Below are positions 3,790 to 6,402 of a stretch of DNA of 6,402 bases, in pieces. The stretch is from Saprospiraceae bacterium (GTDB lineage Bacteria > Bacteroidota > Bacteroidia > Chitinophagales > Saprospiraceae): contig JABDJE010000124.1 of the NCBI GenBank assembly GCA_013002625.1, forward strand, positions 1 through 6,402. Reading direction: 5' to 3'. Made by a program: the position numbers and the translations under genes. The notes under the pieces were generated by a model, which searched no databases, was not told the origin of the DNA, and saw only the letters and a program-made list of their open reading frames with translations. The first letter of the stretch is position 1, and each line of letters opens with the position of its first letter.

Positions 3790-6003
3790 AACAATCCAAA
3801 AAATGTAAAAAAATTTGGCACCTTTCTGGGGGTTTATGCACCCAGTGTTCTAACAATCCTTGGCCTTATCATGTATCTCCGTTTTGGTTGGGTCTTATCC
3901 AATGTGGGATTAGCATACACTATCTTAATCGTTGTCATTGCAAGTTCGATTACCCTAATCACTGGACTGAGTGCTTCTGCTATTGCCACCAACATGCTGG
4001 TAGGCGCAGGAGGTGAGTACTATATGGTCTCTCGGTCTCTCGGAATTGAAATGGGTGGAGCTATTGGCATACCGCTCTATTTTTGTAGAACCTTGAGTGT
4101 TACTTTTTATTGTTTTGGCTTAGCGGAAGCAACTATCATGTTCTGGCCAGTAGATTGGGGCGCACCGCCTGCCAATATTACGCAATGGGTGGCTGGCGGT
4201 ATTATAGTATTGATCACATTGCTCTCCGGGAAAAGTGCCGAACTTGTCCTAAAAGCCCAAATCCCGATACTAATACTAGTCGTAGGATCGATTGTGGCAT
4301 TGGTGTTAGGTGTATTTTCAGGACCGATCCAATCACCCAGTTTTGAAGCGCATTATACAACTGCACAAAAAGGATTTTGGTACGTTTTTGCTGTATTTTT
4401 TCCTGCCGTAACCGGCTTCACGGCAGGTATAGGAATGAGTGGTGATTTAAAAGATCCAAAGAAATCTATTCCACTTGGCACGATCGGAGCCGTTTTGACC
4501 TGTCTTGGAATTTATATTCTGATTCCAATTATTTTGGGGATATCAACCAAAGTACCCGATGATGTACTTGCTAATCCAGAACGTGGTGTAGAAGCATGGG
4601 GTATGGTGGCCTTGTTCGGGAGTTTGTTCATTGTGCCAGCTGTCTTAGGCGCTATTCTTTCATCGGCATTTGGAAGTATTCTGAATGGACCGCGTGTTCT
4701 TCAGGCACTTTCTGATGATGGTTTGGCTCCAAAATTATTCGCCAGACTTTCACCGTCGGGCCAACCTACAATAGCAACCTGGGGTACAGGTGCAATTGCT
4801 CTGATAGCAGTTTTGCTTGGTGGCTTAAATACGGTTGCAGTCCTGGTGTCCGTTCTTTTCTTAACCCTTTATGTTGCAATTAATTTAAGTGCGGCCATAG
4901 AGGTGATCGTTGCAGAACCGCATTACCGACCCAAAATCAAAGTGCCTTGGTATATTTCATTGCTGGGCGCACTGGGTGCAATTTTCGTGATGTTCTTAAT
5001 TAGTCCCTGGGCTTGTCTGATTGCCATTATCATAGAGATAGGAATCTTCACATATCTCAGCAGAAAAGCTCTGGAACAAAAATGGGGCGATGTTGGATCT
5101 GGCTTACTTTTGAATATTGCAAAAAAAGCCTTGCTTTCACAAAGCAAAAGACCGCGCAATGACCGGAACTGGAGACCCATCATTCTTTTATTTACAGCCG
5201 AGATTAAAAATAGGGCAGAGCTGGTCAAATTAGGGGCCTCAATCGCTGAATCGAAAGGCGTACTGACCTTGAGTCAAATGGTACCTCTGTCTTCTTATGA
5301 ATCCCATGAAAAGAATGATGCTGCATTGCTTGAGATGTATTCTGATTTACAAGAATTAGGGATTGAAGCATTTTGTGAAGTCAATATAGTTAAGCACCTT
5401 GATACCGGCTCATTGGAGATTGCCAGAGCGCACGGCATCGCAGGACTCAAATCCAACACAATAATGGAAGGTGTCTCCGAACGCATAAGTTACAGACCTG
5501 AACAGATTTCCAAACTCAGGTCCATGGCAGATTATGGTAAGAATATAATTTATGCCAAAATCAACAGGCATTTACCAAAGGATGACCGATCAAATAACAT
5601 TTTAATATGGTGGGGAGGTGCACAGAATAATGGAGATCTTATGTTATTGCTTGCCTATCTAATGCAACTCAGTCAGGATTATCGAAAAGAGAAGATCCTG
5701 ATTAAATCCATTGTCAGAAATGATAAGGACAAAGAGATGATGGAAACCCAGATTGAACAGCAGCTGGCTTCTGCACGTATTAAGGCCGAAGTTGAAATTC
5801 TTATTTCTGATTCAGATATAAATCGAATTATTCGCAAGGAAAGCCGGTATTCCAAAGTTGTAATGTTAGGCCTGCCTTTTTCTGGAAATCGTAACGATGA
5901 ATCTCTAGCTGACTGGGTCAATGAAATGTCCAAGGAAAATCAAATAACGCTATTTGTATACAATGCGGGTATGGCAGATGCTGTACCTAGATTGTTGAAA
6001 TAA
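3784..6003 (+). CDS. SLC12-family cation-chloride cotransporter (NKCC/KCC-like, APC superfamily)
   Basis: A 739-residue inner-membrane transporter that couples chloride to Na+ and/or K+. Residues about 10-425 form the APC/LeuT-type core with roughly 12 helices: for example TM1 12-38 (GVYAPSVLTILGLIMYLRFG), TM3 90-118, TM6 198-217 (FFPAVTGFTAGIGMSGDL) and TM8 280-300. The cytosolic C-terminal domain (about 430-739) carries the SLC12 signatures KWGDVGSGLLL, NWRPIILL, HGIAGLKSNTIMEG and LFVYNAGMADAVPRLL. Comparison from memory with human NKCC1/KCC1 suggests a kept K+ site (Tyr109, Pro207, Thr210), a TM10 Tyr363 linked to chloride, and an A-x-x-S-S set in TM8 (Ala290, Ser293, Ser294) matching the Na+ site that KCCs lack. 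The C-terminal domain of a prokaryotic member has been described as Usp-like. Length is complete, with no frameshift. It is 55 bp after the 137-residue gene, probably the same transcript. The ion stoichiometry is not provable here. Confidence 0.93.
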   Translation: MENNPKNVKKFGTFLGVYAPSVLTILGLIMYLRFGWVLSNVGLAYTILIVVIASSITLITGLSASAIATNMLVGAGGEYYMVSRSLGIEMGGAIGIPLYFCRTLSVTFYCFGLAEATIMFWPVDWGAPPANITQWVAGGIIVLITLLSGKSAELVLKAQIPILILVVGSIVALVLGVFSGPIQSPSFEAHYTTAQKGFWYVFAVFFPAVTGFTAGIGMSGDLKDPKKSIPLGTIGAVLTCLGIYILIPIILGISTKVPDDVLANPERGVEAWGMVALFGSLFIVPAVLGAILSSAFGSILNGPRVLQALSDDGLAPKLFARLSPSGQPTIATWGTGAIALIAVLLGGLNTVAVLVSVLFLTLYVAINLSAAIEVIVAEPHYRPKIKVPWYISLLGALGAIFVMFLISPWACLIAIIIEIGIFTYLSRKALEQKWGDVGSGLLLNIAKKALLSQSKRPRNDRNWRPIILLFTAEIKNRAELVKLGASIAESKGVLTLSQMVPLSSYESHEKNDAALLEMYSDLQELGIEAFCEVNIVKHLDTGSLEIARAHGIAGLKSNTIMEGVSERISYRPEQISKLRSMADYGKNIIYAKINRHLPKDDRSNNILIWWGGAQNNGDLMLLLAYLMQLSQDYRKEKILIKSIVRNDKDKEMMETQIEQQLASARIKAEVEILISDSDINRIIRKESRYSKVVMLGLPFSGNRNDESLADWVNEMSKENQITLFVYNAGMADAVPRLLK

Positions 6004-6032
6004 AAAACACCCACCAGCCTTCTGATGGGTGT
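6001..6032 (-). terminator. Rho-independent terminator of the Usp gene
   Basis: ACACCCA (6007-6013) pairs with TGGGTGT (6026-6032). Beyond one C/A mismatch, CAG pairs with CTG, closing a CCTT tetraloop. On the - strand the stem is followed by TTTTTTA, partly formed by the cotransporter's stop codon region. It lies 37 nt past the Usp stop, so it terminates the leftward Usp transcript. The + strand has no T-run after the stem, so rightward termination of the cotransporter would be weak. Confidence 0.8.
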
Positions 6033-6069
6033 CATACAAAACACTTATCTAGAGTTAAAAAAGTTATCC

Positions 6070-6402
6070 TCATTTATGTGCATTCAAAATCAACAATGGT
6101 AAGTTGATTTCAAACAACTCTTCTTTGGTTATACTCTTTGCAAACAGACGTTGAAACCAAGTCTTTTGCCTGTGAATCATACACAAGGCATCTGCGCCAA
6201 GGTAATCACAGTAATTACTCAAGGTCACGGCCACCGTGCTTTCATTTTCTAATGCTTTATACGAATAGTTTATCCCGTCCAGATAAATATCCATGGCAGG
6301 ATCATATTCAAATATTGAATCCCCAAAAGTCTTCACATGAACCATGTATAAATGGGCATTAAAACGCTGGCACAAGCTTTTCAGGGATTGAAGTATTTCT
6401 TC
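6070..6402 (-). CDS. Universal stress protein (UspA family), C-terminal part, cut by window edge
   Basis: About 110 C-terminal residues of a cytosolic Usp-family protein. The frame is open through the right edge (EEILQSLKSLCQRFNAHLYMVHVK), so a TTG at 6375 is only an internal Leu codon and the true start lies outside. The pattern fits Usp: a helix followed by strand AHLYMVHVK, a variable middle, a helix around SNYCDYLGADALCMIH, then RLFAKSITKEELFEINLPLLIL. The nucleotide loop G-x2-G-x9-G(S/T) of ATP-binding Usps is replaced by RQKTWFQRLFAKS, as in many Bacteroidota Usps, so ATP binding is doubtful. Many relatives in this phylum are two-domain proteins of about 270-280 residues, and this would be the second domain. 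It converges on the cotransporter gene and has its own terminator at 6001-6032. The family is confident; length and ligand are unknown. Confidence 0.88.
   Translation of the reverse strand, partial: EEILQSLKSLCQRFNAHLYMVHVKTFGDSIFEYDPAMDIYLDGINYSYKALENESTVAVTLSNYCDYLGADALCMIHRQKTWFQRLFAKSITKEELFEINLPLLILNAHK

Noticed and set aside
3756..4016. Overlapping + strand frame of 86 codons around the cotransporter start
   Set aside because: Cys/Trp/His-rich translation typical of an out-of-frame read of membrane-helix codons; the SLC12 frame is clearly the coding one.
4110..4346. 78-codon + strand frame inside the cotransporter
   Set aside because: Out-of-frame shadow over conserved transmembrane segments.
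4923..5933. Three - strand frames (4923-5228, 5295-5486, 5679-5933) antisense to the cotransporter
   Set aside because: All are antisense to conserved SLC12 sequence, with no family features or promoter signals.
6138..6362. 74-codon + strand frame over the Usp gene
   Set aside because: Antisense to a recognisable Usp C-terminus; low-complexity His/Ser translation.
1..6402. Mobile elements, CRISPR arrays, tRNA or rRNA genes
   Set aside because: No transposase or integrase features, no regularly spaced direct repeats, and no tRNA-like or rRNA-like conserved stretches were seen on either strand.

Overview
The window looks like a chromosomal segment of a Bacteroidota species (AT-rich, Cytophaga/Saprospira-like). 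Three things support this. Start codons are preceded by A/T-rich sequence without Shine-Dalgarno motifs, for example before the genes starting at 712, 2658 and 3315. The protein types are common in that phylum: Usp with a degenerate nucleotide loop, paired CBS proteins, and a small secreted beta-barrel. Finally, the C-terminal part of the HMA protein resembles Bacteroidota relatives I remember. The genus cannot be named from the sequence.

Left part (1-1002, + strand): a LolD/MacB-type ABC ATPase cut by the left edge is followed 21 bp later by a small heavy-metal-associated (HMA) domain protein with CxxC. The two are probably cotranscribed. Convergent to them (1016-1393, - strand) is an unrecognised, largely helical 125-residue protein. 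Its upstream leader (about 1394-1593) holds two 9-bp inverted repeats with 5-nt loops. The one nearer the gene is followed by a T-run on the - strand, so it looks like an intrinsic terminator or attenuator.

Middle (1594-3118, - strand): a tight three-gene operon, transcribed right to left, encodes two double-CBS-domain proteins and then a secreted beta-barrel-like protein, with gaps of only 10 and 9 bp. It diverges from a rightward unit across a 196-bp intergenic region (3119-3314). That region contains a perfect FNR-type box (TTGAT-N4-ATCAA), further TTGAT/ATCAA half-sites and two other inverted repeats.

Right part (3315-6402): an unrecognised 137-residue cytosolic protein, possibly a divergent Usp-like fold, precedes a full-length SLC12-type cation-chloride cotransporter of 739 residues. 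A perfect 10-bp complementarity could fold over the cotransporter's start codon. Convergent to it, and cut by the right edge, is the C-terminal part of a universal stress protein. Its terminator abuts the cotransporter stop codon.

Taken together, 1594-6402 reads as a stress and ion-homeostasis module: CBS adenylate sensors, Usp-type proteins, a cation-chloride cotransporter and an envelope protein. It plausibly responds to low oxygen or redox through an FNR/CRP-family regulator. No mobile element, CRISPR array, tRNA or rRNA is visible. The most unusual signals are regulatory: the divergent FNR-box region, the start-codon-sequestering repeat, and the double-hairpin leader with a six-codon reading frame.
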